Assembly (NCBI RefSeq): GCF_003951285.1
Contig: NZ_RXFQ01000005.1
Coordinates: 168,501-232,500 of the forward strand
Source: Variovorax beijingensis
GTDB taxonomy: Bacteria > Pseudomonadota > Gammaproteobacteria > Burkholderiales > Burkholderiaceae_C
Direction of reading: 5' to 3'
DNA: 64,000 nt
Part shown: piece after piece, positions 44,539 through 52,728 of the stretch
Layout: each line of letters starts with the position of its first letter
Numbering within the stretch: the stretch's first letter is position 1
Translations under genes and position numbers: made by a program
The notes under the pieces: model-generated
What the model was told of the DNA's origin: nothing
What the model saw: only the letters and a program-made list of their open reading frames with translations
Databases searched by the model: none

Positions 44539-45762
44539 ATGTCTTCCATTCAAAATGTGCATGCAGCGACGGGTGCCGCGCCGGAGGGGCGCGGCCTGCC
44601 GGCCTCGCTGGTCCTGCTTCTGGCCACGGGCGCGGGCCTGTCGGTGGCGTCGCTCTACTACGCCCAGCCGATGCTTGGCGTGCTGGGCGCCGACATCGGC
44701 GCCTCCCCCCGGTCCGTCGGTTTCATTCCCACGCTCACGCAGCTGGGCTATGCGCTCGGCATCCTGCTGCTGGCGCCGCTGGGCGACCGCTTCGACCGGC
44801 GCCGCATCGTGCTGGCCAAGGCGGCCGCGCTGTGCGCCGCACTGCTGGTGGCTGGCGCCGCGCCGTCGATCGGCGTGCTGCTCGCGGCCAGCCTGGCCAT
44901 CGGCCTGGCGGCCACGATGGCGCAGGACATCGTGCCCGCCGCCGCCACGCTGGCACCCGAGGCCACGCGCGGCAAGACCGTGGGCACCGTGATGACGGGG
45001 CTGCTGCTGGGCATCCTGCTGTCGCGCGTGGTGAGCGGCTTCGTGGCCGAGCACTTCGGCTGGCGCGCGATGTTCATTGCCGCTGCGGCCAGCATCGCGC
45101 TCATCGGCGCGGCCGCCTGGCGCGGGCTGCCGCGCTTCCGGCCCACCACGCACCTGGCCTACGGTGCGCTGCTGGGCTCGCTGGGCACGCTGTGGTCGCG
45201 CCACGGCACGCTGCGCCGCGCGGCGCTGGCCCAGGCGCTGCTGGCGGTGGGGTTCAGCGCCTTCTGGTCGACACTGGCCGTGATGCTGCACGGCGCGCCC
45301 TTCCACCTGGGCAGCGCGGCAGCCGGCGCCTTCGGCCTGGCCGGCGCGGCAGGCGCACTGGCGGCGCCGCTGGCCGGACGGCTGGCCGACCGCCGCGGGC
45401 CGGAGCTGGTGACGCGCCTGGGCGCCGGGCTGGTGGTGGCGTCGTTCGCGGCCATGGGCCTGGCGCCGCTGATGCCGCCGCATGCACAGCTCTGGCTGCT
45501 GGCGCTCGCCGCGGTCGGCTTCGACCTGGGCATGCAGGCGGCGCTGATCGCGCACCAGACCATCGTCTACGGCATCGAGCCCGGTGCACGCAGCCGTCTC
45601 AACGCGGTGCTGTTCACCAGCATGTTCATCGGCATGGCGGCCGGCTCGGCGCTGGGAGCGCTGGCGCTCGCGCAATGGGGCTGGGCCGGCGTGACCGGGC
45701 TGGCCACCGGCACGGCCGCCGCCGCGCTGGCGGTGCGGCTCTGGCCGCGCAAGGCCGCGTAG
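44539..45762 (+). CDS. MFS transporter (drug/arabinose-efflux-like)
   Basis: The 407-residue protein starts at 44539 (MSSIQNVHAATGAAPEGRG). About twelve hydrophobic segments are visible. The loop motif GDRFDRRRIVLAK between segments 2 and 3 and GRLADRRGPELVT between 8 and 9 are the MFS A-motif signatures. It is a proton-driven inner-membrane exporter or importer of a small molecule, resembling YnfM-type proteins. Substrate is unknown. The divergent LysR gene is its likely regulator. Confidence 0.92.
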   Translation: MSSIQNVHAATGAAPEGRGLPASLVLLLATGAGLSVASLYYAQPMLGVLGADIGASPRSVGFIPTLTQLGYALGILLLAPLGDRFDRRRIVLAKAAALCAALLVAGAAPSIGVLLAASLAIGLAATMAQDIVPAAATLAPEATRGKTVGTVMTGLLLGILLSRVVSGFVAEHFGWRAMFIAAAASIALIGAAAWRGLPRFRPTTHLAYGALLGSLGTLWSRHGTLRRAALAQALLAVGFSAFWSTLAVMLHGAPFHLGSAAAGAFGLAGAAGALAAPLAGRLADRRGPELVTRLGAGLVVASFAAMGLAPLMPPHAQLWLLALAAVGFDLGMQAALIAHQTIVYGIEPGARSRLNAVLFTSMFIGMAAGSALGALALAQWGWAGVTGLATGTAAAALAVRLWPRKAA

Positions 45763-45793
45763 CCGCAAAAGCCGCGGGACAGCGCCCGCCTCC

Positions 45794-45816
45794 CCAGTCC
45801 GGTGCATCCGGACTGG
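45794..45816 (+). terminator. perfect 9-bp hairpin after the MFS gene
   Basis: CCAGTCCGG (45794-45802) and CCGGACTGG (45808-45816) form a perfect stem around the 5-base loop TGCAT, 31 bp after the MFS stop. No T tract follows, so it may be a Rho-independent-like pause, an mRNA end stabiliser or an operator for the next operon. Confidence 0.4.
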
Positions 45817-45824
45817 CACGTCGC

Positions 45825-45853
45825 TTGCATAACCTGACCACTTGCTCTGATTA
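45825..45853 (+). promoter_or_regulatory. sigma-70 promoter candidate for the 45867-52690 operon
   Basis: TTGCAT (45825-45830) and TGATTA (45848-45853) are separated by 17 bp, a plausible -35/-10 pair just before the operon's first ATG at 45867. The leader would be only a few bases long. The -10 element lies inside the inverted-repeat operator, so binding there would block it. Confidence 0.4.
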
Positions 45854-45861
45854 AGCGGTCA
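45835..45861. promoter_or_regulatory. 27-bp inverted-repeat operator candidate at the start of the operon
   Basis: Left arm TGACCACTT (45835-45843) and right arm AAGCGGTCA (45853-45861) match as inverted repeats at 8 of 9 positions around a 9-bp spacer. The site overlaps the promoter candidate and ends 5 bp before the first ATG, the position expected of a repressor site. No regulator gene is in the operon. GntR- or TetR-type repressors bind sites of this shape. Confidence 0.55.
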
Positions 45862-45866
45862 AATTC

Positions 45867-46454
45867 ATGCGCGTGCTCGTCGTCTACTGCCATCCGGTCG
45901 AAACCAGCTTCCACGCCGCCCTGCACCAGGAGGTGCTGAAGAACCTGCGCGCGGCCGGACACGAGGTGGACGACTGCGACCTGTACGCCGAGGGCTTCAA
46001 CCCGGTGCTCTCGCGCGAGGAGCGGCTCGGCTACCACGAGGTGCCGGGCAACCAGTTGCCGCTCAAGCCCTATGTGGAGCGGCTGCAGTGGGCCGAGGGC
46101 ATCGTGTTCTGCTTTCCGACCTGGTGCTTCGGCCTGCCCGCGATGCTCAAGGGCTACTTCGACCGGCTCTTCATGCCCGGCGTGGCCTTCGACATCAGCG
46201 ATCCGGCCAACGTGAAGCCGATGCTCACGCACATCAGGCGCATCAGCGCCGTGGTCACCTACGGGCGCCCGCGCTGGATGGCCTGGTACATGGGCGACCC
46301 GCCGCGCAAGATCGTCACGCGCTACATGCTGCGGCTCACGGGCCGCCGCGCCCGCGTGGACTACCACGCCCACTACCACATGAACGTGGCGACCGAGCCC
46401 CAGCTCAAGCGCTTCATGGCACGGGTCGGCGCCGCGATGGCGCGCTTCGCATGA
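45867..46454 (+). CDS. NAD(P)H-dependent oxidoreductase, NQO/flavodoxin-like fold
   Basis: The 195-residue protein begins MRVLVVYCHPVETSFHAALH, the FMN/FAD-binding loop of the NQO1/MdaB quinone reductase family, with FCFPTWCFGLPAMLKGYFDR as the second flavin-binding region. It transfers electrons from NAD(P)H to a quinone or a nitro/azo-type acceptor in the cytosol. As the first gene of the operon, its stop overlaps the next start as ATGA. It may reduce the transported compound or a quinone formed with the FAD oxidase at the other end. Confidence 0.88.
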   Translation: MRVLVVYCHPVETSFHAALHQEVLKNLRAAGHEVDDCDLYAEGFNPVLSREERLGYHEVPGNQLPLKPYVERLQWAEGIVFCFPTWCFGLPAMLKGYFDRLFMPGVAFDISDPANVKPMLTHIRRISAVVTYGRPRWMAWYMGDPPRKIVTRYMLRLTGRRARVDYHAHYHMNVATEPQLKRFMARVGAAMARFA

Positions 46455-47725
46455 AGGCGCCCGCGCTGCTCGGCAATGCGCGCCTGCCGCGCTGGCTGCT
46501 GCCGGCCGGCTGGCCCGAGCACGACGGCGCGCCGGTGCTGGCGCGCATCGCGCTCGAGGCCGGCCGCGTGCAGTCGGTGCGGCCCGCTTCCGGCCAGGAC
46601 GAGCGCCATCCCGAAGCGTGGAACCTGGCCGGCACGCTCGTGCTGCCGGGCTTCGTCGACGCCCACACGCACCTGGACAAGGCCTTCACGCTGCCGCGCA
46701 TGAAAAAGGTGCAGCCCGGCCTGCTCGGCGCCATCGACGCGATGCTGGCCGACCGCGTGCACTGGAGCCCTGGCGACGTGCGCGAGCGCGCCGCGCGCGG
46801 CCTGCAGTGGGCCTGGGAATGCGGCACGACGCAGCTGCGCACGCATGTCGACTGGTGGGAGCCCGATACGGTCCCGCTGGCCTGGCCCGTGATGGCCGAG
46901 CTCGCGCAGGAATGGGCCGGCAGGGTGCGGCTGGAGCAGGTCAGCCTCATCAAGCTGCCGCTGTTCGAGGACGCTGCGCAGGCCCTGCGGCTCGCCAGGC
47001 AGGTGAAGGCCACGGGGCCGCATGCGCTGCTCGGCGGCTTCGTGCATTCCACCAACTGGAGCGAGAACGCGCTGCGCAACCTGCTGGTGGCGGCGCAGGC
47101 CTGCGATCTCGACGTCGACCTGCACGTCGACGAAGAACTGAATTCCGCGGCGATCGGCTTGCAGACCGCCGCCCGCATCCTGCGCGAGATCGGCTTCGAA
47201 GGCCGCGTGGTCTGCGGCCACGTCTGCGCGCTGGCCGCGCAGCCCGAAGCCCAGGCCTTCGCCACGCTCGATGCCGTCGCTCGTGCGCCGATCACCATCG
47301 TCTCGCTGCCCGCCACCAACCTGCTGCTGCAGGACGCGGTGACGGGCCGCACGCCGCGCCTGCGCGGCCTCACGCTGGTGAAGGAAGCGCGCGAGCGCGG
47401 CATTCCGCTGCTGTTCGCGAGCGACAACGTGCAAGACCCGTTCTGCCGCCTCGGCAGCTTCGACCCGGTCGAGGCGCTCGGCACGGCCGCGCTGGTGGCG
47501 CAGCTCGACGATCCCTTCGACGACTGGTCGCAGGCGCTGTGCCGCGGCGACTGGCTGCAGCGCGCCCCCGCCCGGGCGGCGCCCACGCTGGCCGGCGCCA
47601 AGGCCGACCTCGTGCTGTTCACGCAAGCCGACCGCCATGGCTGGCCCTCGCGCAGCGCCACCCGCGTGGTGCTGCGCGAGGGCCGCGTCACGCATGGCGA
47701 TGCGGCGCCCTTCCTTCCCCGCTGA
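46451..47725 (+). CDS. amidohydrolase-superfamily deaminase, cytosine/creatinine-deaminase-like
   Basis: From the ATG at 46451 the protein is 424 residues. CodA-like metal and catalytic residues are present: HTH of VDAHTHLDKAF (His72, His74), His225 and Glu228 in DLHVDEEL, His257 in CGHVCALA, and Asp325 in FASDNVQDPF. CodA-type enzymes deaminate cytosine, and the same family includes creatinine deaminase and related ring iminohydrolases. It acts in the cytosol. It sits beside a creatininase-family gene, so a cyclic amidine or lactam substrate is more likely than cytosine salvage. This is inference. Confidence 0.88.
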   Translation: MKAPALLGNARLPRWLLPAGWPEHDGAPVLARIALEAGRVQSVRPASGQDERHPEAWNLAGTLVLPGFVDAHTHLDKAFTLPRMKKVQPGLLGAIDAMLADRVHWSPGDVRERAARGLQWAWECGTTQLRTHVDWWEPDTVPLAWPVMAELAQEWAGRVRLEQVSLIKLPLFEDAAQALRLARQVKATGPHALLGGFVHSTNWSENALRNLLVAAQACDLDVDLHVDEELNSAAIGLQTAARILREIGFEGRVVCGHVCALAAQPEAQAFATLDAVARAPITIVSLPATNLLLQDAVTGRTPRLRGLTLVKEARERGIPLLFASDNVQDPFCRLGSFDPVEALGTAALVAQLDDPFDDWSQALCRGDWLQRAPARAAPTLAGAKADLVLFTQADRHGWPSRSATRVVLREGRVTHGDAAPFLPR

Positions 47726-47740
47726 CGAACAAGGACAACC

Positions 47741-48604
47741 ATGCTCCACGGCTACATCCCGCCCCACCGCTTCCTGCCCTACCTGAGCTGGACCGAAATT
47801 GCCGCGCTGCCCGACCGCGAGAACACCGTCATCGTGCTGCCCTGCGGCGCCATCGAGCAGCACGGCCCGCACCTGCCGTGCTCGGTCGACAGCGTGATCG
47901 CCTCGGGCGTGATGGGCAAGGCGCTCGAGAAGCTGCCGGCCGAGGTGCGCGCCTTCGCGCTGCCCACCATCACCTACGGCAAGTCGGAAGAGCACCTGCA
48001 CTTTCCCGGCACCATGACGCTGACCGGCACCACGCTCTTGTCGACCGTGACCGAGATCGGCGAGTCGGTCTACCGCGCGGGCTTCCGCAAGCTGCTGTTC
48101 GCCAACGGCCACGGCGGCCAGCCGCAGGTGCTGGAGATGGCGGCGCGCGAACTGCGGCTGCGCCATGGCGACTTCGTGGTGGTGCCGCATGGCGTGTCGC
48201 GCCTGCCGAACGCATCGAGCAGGCAGATCAGCGAGCAGGAAAGGCGCCTGTCGATGCACGCCGGCCATTCCGAGACCGCGCTGATGCTCGCGCTGGCGCC
48301 CGACACCGTGCACATGGAGCGCGCCGCCGCCAACTTTCCGCCGCCGTTCCCGATCAAGCTGCTGTCGGCCGACGGCCGTCCGGCCTGCGCCTGGACCGCG
48401 CGCGACTTCGGCCCGAGCGGCGTGATCGGCGACCCGACCAGCGCCACGCGCGAACAGGGCCAGGAGATCCTGGACACGCTGTCCGACAGCTGGGTGCAGG
48501 CGCTGACCGAGCTGCATGCGCTGCGCTGGGTGGTGCGCGAGGAAGCCACCTGGGAGCGCGGCCACCAGCAGGGCTTCATCCAGCAGTCCTTCGAAGCCGC
48601 CTGA
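47741..48604 (+). CDS. creatininase-family amidohydrolase
   Basis: This 287-residue protein starts 15 bp after the deaminase stop. It has the family signature PCGAIEQHGPHLPCSVD (Glu39, His41, His44, Asp50 as metal ligands), ANGHGGQPQVLEM and HAGHSETALM. Creatininase opens the ring of creatinine by hydrolysing a cyclic amide bond. Relatives act on formamides in riboflavin/F420 biosynthesis. The combination with a deaminase and an ABC importer implies ring opening of an imported nitrogenous compound. The exact substrate is unknown. Confidence 0.92.
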   Translation: MLHGYIPPHRFLPYLSWTEIAALPDRENTVIVLPCGAIEQHGPHLPCSVDSVIASGVMGKALEKLPAEVRAFALPTITYGKSEEHLHFPGTMTLTGTTLLSTVTEIGESVYRAGFRKLLFANGHGGQPQVLEMAARELRLRHGDFVVVPHGVSRLPNASSRQISEQERRLSMHAGHSETALMLALAPDTVHMERAAANFPPPFPIKLLSADGRPACAWTARDFGPSGVIGDPTSATREQGQEILDTLSDSWVQALTELHALRWVVREEATWERGHQQGFIQQSFEAA

Positions 48605-48677
48605 GGCGCGCTACTTGCATCCGGTTCATTGCCTTTTTTCCAACCGTTCCATCACCAGCCTTCGAGAGGTTCCCATC

Positions 48678-49664
48678 ATGCGCTCCTTCGCTCTTTCCAT
48701 GGCCGGCGCCGCCGCGCTCGCACTGTTCGCCGCTGCCGCACCGGCCCAGGCGCAAGACAAGTTCACCTACATGACCAACTGGTATGCGCAGGCCGAGCAC
48801 GGCGGCTTCTACCAGGCGGTGGCTCAGGGCATCTACAAGAAGCACGGCCTCGACGTGACCATCAAGATGGGCGGCCCGCAGGTCAACATCACGCAGATGA
48901 TGGCCGCCGGCCAGGCCGACTGCATCATGGGTTCGAGCGACATCCAGATGATGCAGGTGCGCGAAGGCGGCGTGCCGGTGGTCAACGTGGCGGCCTTCTT
49001 CCAGAAGGATCCGCAGGTGCTGATCGCGCACGACGACGTCAAGAAGTTCGAGGACCTCAAGGGCAAGACGCTGCTGATCGGCGCGCAGGCCAACCGCGGC
49101 TACTGGCCGTGGCTCAAGGCCAAGTTCGGCCTGAAGGACGAACAGACGCGCCCCTACACCTTCAACATCCAGCCCTTCGTGGCCGACAAGAACACCGCGC
49201 AGCAGGGCTACCTGACCTCGGAGCCCTATGCGATCCAGAAGGCCGGCGTGAAGAGCACCGTGCTGATGTTCAGCGACCACGGCTTCCCGGCCTACGCCAC
49301 TACCGTCTCGTGCATGGAAAAGACCGTGAAGGACCGCAGCAAGCAGGTGGAAGCCTTCGTGAAGGCCTCGGCCGAGGGCTGGAAGAGCTACCTCGCCGAT
49401 CCGGCGCCCGCCAATGCACTGATCAAGAAGGACAACCCCAACATGACCGACGACCAGCTGGCCTACAGCGTGGCCAAGCTCAAGGAGATGGGCATGGTCA
49501 CCGGCGGCGACGCGGCCAGGCTCGGCATCGGCGTGATCACCGATGCGCGTTCCAAGGCGAGCTACGACTTCCTCGTCGCCGCCAAGCTGCTCGACCCGGC
49601 GAAGGTGGAACTGGCCAAGACCTACACCACCGAGTTCGTGAAAGACGCCAAGGTCCTGCCCTGA
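48678..49664 (+). CDS. ABC importer substrate-binding protein, NMT1/SsuA-like
   Basis: The 328-residue protein has a Sec signal (MRSFALSMAGAAALALFAAA, cleavage near QAQDK). FTYMTNWYAQAEHGGFYQAV followed by GIYKKHGLDVTIKMGG is the hallmark start of the NMT1/THI5-like and sulfonate-binding family, whose members bind thiamine precursors, pyrimidines, sulfonates or nitrate-like solutes. It would deliver its ligand from the periplasm to the permease at 50503-51306. It is separated from the creatininase gene by 73 bp. Confidence 0.93.
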   Translation: MRSFALSMAGAAALALFAAAAPAQAQDKFTYMTNWYAQAEHGGFYQAVAQGIYKKHGLDVTIKMGGPQVNITQMMAAGQADCIMGSSDIQMMQVREGGVPVVNVAAFFQKDPQVLIAHDDVKKFEDLKGKTLLIGAQANRGYWPWLKAKFGLKDEQTRPYTFNIQPFVADKNTAQQGYLTSEPYAIQKAGVKSTVLMFSDHGFPAYATTVSCMEKTVKDRSKQVEAFVKASAEGWKSYLADPAPANALIKKDNPNMTDDQLAYSVAKLKEMGMVTGGDAARLGIGVITDARSKASYDFLVAAKLLDPAKVELAKTYTTEFVKDAKVLP

Positions 49665-49675
49665 GCTTTCCACCC

Positions 49676-50506
49676 ATGAACCGCATCGAGCCCCATACCC
49701 TCGCGCCGCCCGCGGCGCCTGCCGTGCCCGCGGTGGAAGTGCTCTCGGCCGAGAAGACCTATCCCAACGGCACGCAGGCGCTGCTGCCGGTGGACCTGTC
49801 GATCGCCGAAGGCGAATTCGTCACGCTGCTCGGGCCTTCGGGCTGCGGCAAGAGCACGCTGCTCAAGATGGTGGCGGGCATGCTCGAGCCGAGCGACGGG
49901 CGGCTGCTCGTGTGGCGCAAGCCGGTGGCGGAGATTCACAGCTGCCCGCACAAGCTGTCCTTCGTGTTCCAGTCGGCCACGCTGATGCCGTGGGCCAGTG
50001 TGCGCACCAACGTGCGGCTGCCGCTCGACCTGGCCGGCGTGCCGCGCAAGGAGGCCGACGCGCGGGTGATGGAATCGCTCGCACTGGTGGGGCTCGAGAA
50101 GTTTGCCGATGCACTGCCGCGCGCGCTCTCGGGCGGCATGCAGATGCGCGTGTCGATCGCGCGCGGCCTGGTCACGCAGCCCGACCTGCTGCTGATGGAC
50201 GAGCCCTTCGGCGCGCTCGACGAGATCACGCGCCACAAGCTCGACGCCGACCTGCTCGACCTCTGGCGCAAGAAGAAACTCACGGTGATCTTCGTGACGC
50301 ACTCGATCCACGAGGCGGTGTTCCTGTCGACCCGCGTGGTGATGATGGCCGCGCGGCCGGGCCGCGTGGTGGAGCAGTTCCACATCGACGAGCCCTACCC
50401 GCGCACACCCGACTTCATGGTGACGCCGGAATTCGCGCGCCACGCCAGGCGCCTGCAGGACAGCCTGCTGCGCGCGAGCCAGGCCGACGAGGAGCACGCG
50501 CGATGA
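49676..50506 (+). CDS. ABC importer ATP-binding protein
   Basis: From the ATG at 49676 the 276-residue protein contains Walker A GPSGCGKST, the Q-loop FVFQSATLMPW, the ABC signature LSGGMQMRVSIARGL, Walker B LLLMDEPFGALD and the switch histidine VTHSIHEAV. This is the SsuB/TauB-type ATPase that energises uptake. It follows the binding-protein gene by 11 bp and its stop overlaps the permease start as ATGA. Confidence 0.96.
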   Translation: MNRIEPHTLAPPAAPAVPAVEVLSAEKTYPNGTQALLPVDLSIAEGEFVTLLGPSGCGKSTLLKMVAGMLEPSDGRLLVWRKPVAEIHSCPHKLSFVFQSATLMPWASVRTNVRLPLDLAGVPRKEADARVMESLALVGLEKFADALPRALSGGMQMRVSIARGLVTQPDLLLMDEPFGALDEITRHKLDADLLDLWRKKKLTVIFVTHSIHEAVFLSTRVVMMAARPGRVVEQFHIDEPYPRTPDFMVTPEFARHARRLQDSLLRASQADEEHAR

Positions 50507-51306
50507 AAGGCCCGCCCCTGCTGAGCCAGCCGCGCGTGCAGCGCGTGCTCTATCCCGTGCTCATCGGCGTGGTGCTGGTCGCGCTGTGGCAATGGATGGT
50601 GGTGGCGATGGAGCTGCCGCCCTACCTGGTGCCCTCGCCCTTCCTCATGGTGCAGACGCTCGTGACCGACTGGGCGCCGCTCGGCAATGCGCTGCTGGTC
50701 ACGCTCAAGATCACGCTGCTGTCGTTCCTGCTGGCCACCGTGGCCGGGGTGCTGATCTCGTTCCTGTTCGTGCAGAGCAAGCGCATCGAGACCGCGCTCT
50801 TTCCGTATGCGGTGCTGCTGCAGGTGACGCCCATCGTGGCGGTGGCGCCGCTCATCATCATCTGGGTGAAGAACCCGGTGGCGGCGATGACGGTGTGCGC
50901 CGCGCTGGTGGCGCTGTTCCCGATCATCAGCAACACCACGCTCGGCCTGCGCAGCATCGACCCCGACCTGCAGAGCTACTTCAAGCTCAACCGCGCGACG
51001 CGCTGGCAGCAGCTGGTGCGGCTGCGCATCCCGAGCGCGCTGCCGTACTTCTTTGGCGGGCTGCGCATCTCGAGCGGCCTGGCGCTGATCGGCGCGGTGG
51101 TCGCCGAGTTCGTGGCCGGCACGGGCGGCTCCGGCGCGGGCCTGGCCTACCAGATCCTCCAGGCCGGCTTCCAGCTGAACATTCCGCGCATGTTCGCGGC
51201 CCTGCTCTTGATCTCGCTGACCGGCGTCGCGCTCTTCGTGCTGATGGCCTGGCTCACCAAGCTGGCGCTGGGCTCGTGGCACGCGAGCGAACTTTCCCAG
51301 GATTGA
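50503..51306 (+). CDS. ABC importer permease
   Basis: The 267-residue membrane protein (MKGPPLLSQPRVQRVLYPVL) has about six transmembrane segments and the EAA-type loop LNRATRWQQLVRLRIPSALPYF that contacts the ATPase. It matches SsuC/TauC-type BPD_transp_1 permeases. It forms the channel for the ligand bound by the 48678-49664 protein. The FAD oxidase gene begins 10 bp after its stop, so all seven genes from 45867 appear to be one transcript. Confidence 0.95.
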   Translation: MKGPPLLSQPRVQRVLYPVLIGVVLVALWQWMVVAMELPPYLVPSPFLMVQTLVTDWAPLGNALLVTLKITLLSFLLATVAGVLISFLFVQSKRIETALFPYAVLLQVTPIVAVAPLIIIWVKNPVAAMTVCAALVALFPIISNTTLGLRSIDPDLQSYFKLNRATRWQQLVRLRIPSALPYFFGGLRISSGLALIGAVVAEFVAGTGGSGAGLAYQILQAGFQLNIPRMFAALLLISLTGVALFVLMAWLTKLALGSWHASELSQD

Positions 51307-51316
51307 ACCCTTGACC

Positions 51317-52690
51317 ATGACCGCTTCCATTTCCGCCATCGAAGAGCTGCGGCTCGAACTGCCCGGCCTCGACTGGATCACCGACGAGGGCCGCGTCACG
51401 CGCCTGTCGCAGGACTTCTCGTGGTTCAGCCCGGTGCTGAACCGGCAGTTGAAGGACAAGCGCGCCGACGTGGCCGTGCGTCCGCGCACCGAGGACGAGA
51501 TCCGCGCCGTGGTCGGCGCCTGCGCGCGCCGCGGCGTACCGATCACGCTGCGCGGCAGCGGCACCGGCAACTACGGCCAGACCACGCCGCTCGCGGGCGG
51601 CGTGGTGCTCGACATGACCGGCTACAACGCCTTCCTGTGGGTGCAGCCCGGCGTGGCCCGCGCACAGGCCGGCATTCGCCTGGGCGAGCTCGAGAAGCAG
51701 ACCCGGCCCTCCGGCCAAGAGATGCGCAGCATGCCCTCCACCTACCGCAGCGCCACGCTCGGCGGCCTGTTCGGCGGCGGCTTCGGCGGCGTGGGCTCCA
51801 TCAACTACGGGCCGCTGGGCGCGCCCGGCAACGTGCTGGGCATCCGCGCGATGACCATCGAGCCCGAGCCGCAGATGATCGAGCTGCGCGGTGCCGAGGC
51901 CATGCGCATGCACCACCTCTGGGGCACCAACGGGCTGGTGCTGGAGCTGGAAATCGCACTGGCGCCGGCGCATCCCTGGCTCGAGACGCTGGTGACCTTC
52001 GGCAATTTTGCCGACGCGCTGCACTTCGCCGACAAGCTCGCGAATGCGCCCGGCATCGTGAAGCGGGAAATCGCCTTCTTCGCCGCGCCAATCCCGGACC
52101 ACCTGGCGCAGCTCGCAGCGCACCTGCCCAAGGGCTGCCACGCGGTGCTGTCGCTGGTGGCCGAATCCTGCGAGCCGGCCATGCTGCAGCTGGCCGAGGC
52201 GCACGGGGGCACCGTGAGCTACCGCAGGACCGCGGCCGAGGTGCACAAGAGCAACCGCACGCTGATGGAATTCACCTGGAACCACACCACGCTGCACGCG
52301 CTCAAGGTCGATCCGACGCTCACCTACCTGCAGAGCGGCTTCGTGCCGGGCCGGCACGTCGAGCAGATCATCGAGATGGAGCAGCTGCTCGGCGGCGAGG
52401 TGATGATGCATGCCGAGTTCATCCGCAACGTGGCGGGGCTCATGACCTGCAGCGGGCTGCAGCTGGTGCGCTTCAGCACCGAGGAGCGGCTCGCCGAGAT
52501 CATCGGCATTCACCGCGCGCACGGCGTGCACATCAACAATCCGCACGTGAACATCGTGGAGGACGGCAAGGCGGGCGGGCCGCTGCCGCCCGAGGTCATC
52601 GAGATGAAGAAGCGCTTCGACCCGATGGGCCTGCTGAACCCGGGCAAGCTGCGCGACTGGCCCGTCAGGCCCGTGCCGGCGGCAGCCTGA
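51317..52690 (+). CDS. FAD-binding oxidoreductase (FAD_binding_4/PCMH type)
   Basis: The 457-residue protein is read from the ATG at 51317. A TTG two codons earlier is a poorer start. The PCMH-type FAD domain spans about residues 50-220 (RPRTEDEIRAVVGACARRG, TLRGSGTGNYGQTTPLAGGV, PSTYRSATLGGLFGGGFGG) and a C-terminal GlcD-like cap ends with KKRFDPMGLLNPGKL. Such enzymes oxidise alpha-hydroxy acids or other alcohols. It presumably oxidises a product of the ring-opening steps, with the flavin reductase-like gene at 45867 at the other end of the operon. Confidence 0.9.
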   Translation: MTASISAIEELRLELPGLDWITDEGRVTRLSQDFSWFSPVLNRQLKDKRADVAVRPRTEDEIRAVVGACARRGVPITLRGSGTGNYGQTTPLAGGVVLDMTGYNAFLWVQPGVARAQAGIRLGELEKQTRPSGQEMRSMPSTYRSATLGGLFGGGFGGVGSINYGPLGAPGNVLGIRAMTIEPEPQMIELRGAEAMRMHHLWGTNGLVLELEIALAPAHPWLETLVTFGNFADALHFADKLANAPGIVKREIAFFAAPIPDHLAQLAAHLPKGCHAVLSLVAESCEPAMLQLAEAHGGTVSYRRTAAEVHKSNRTLMEFTWNHTTLHALKVDPTLTYLQSGFVPGRHVEQIIEMEQLLGGEVMMHAEFIRNVAGLMTCSGLQLVRFSTEERLAEIIGIHRAHGVHINNPHVNIVEDGKAGGPLPPEVIEMKKRFDPMGLLNPGKLRDWPVRPVPAAA

Positions 52691-52697
52691 CGATCAC

Positions 52698-52728
52698 GTG
52701 GCGCCGCCGGGTCAGCCCTGGCGGCGGC
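52698..52728. terminator. interrupted GC-rich stem between convergent genes
   Basis: GCGCCGCC near 52698 pairs with GGCGGCGC near 52728, with a short bulge and CCC/GGG inner pairs, in the 21-bp gap between the FAD oxidase and lnt genes, overlapping the lnt stop region. It may stop transcription from both sides. No T tract is evident. Confidence 0.3.

Noticed and set aside
45794..45816. Intrinsic terminator of the MFS gene as a firm call
   Set aside because: The stem is perfect but no T run follows. It is kept only as a hairpin with low confidence.
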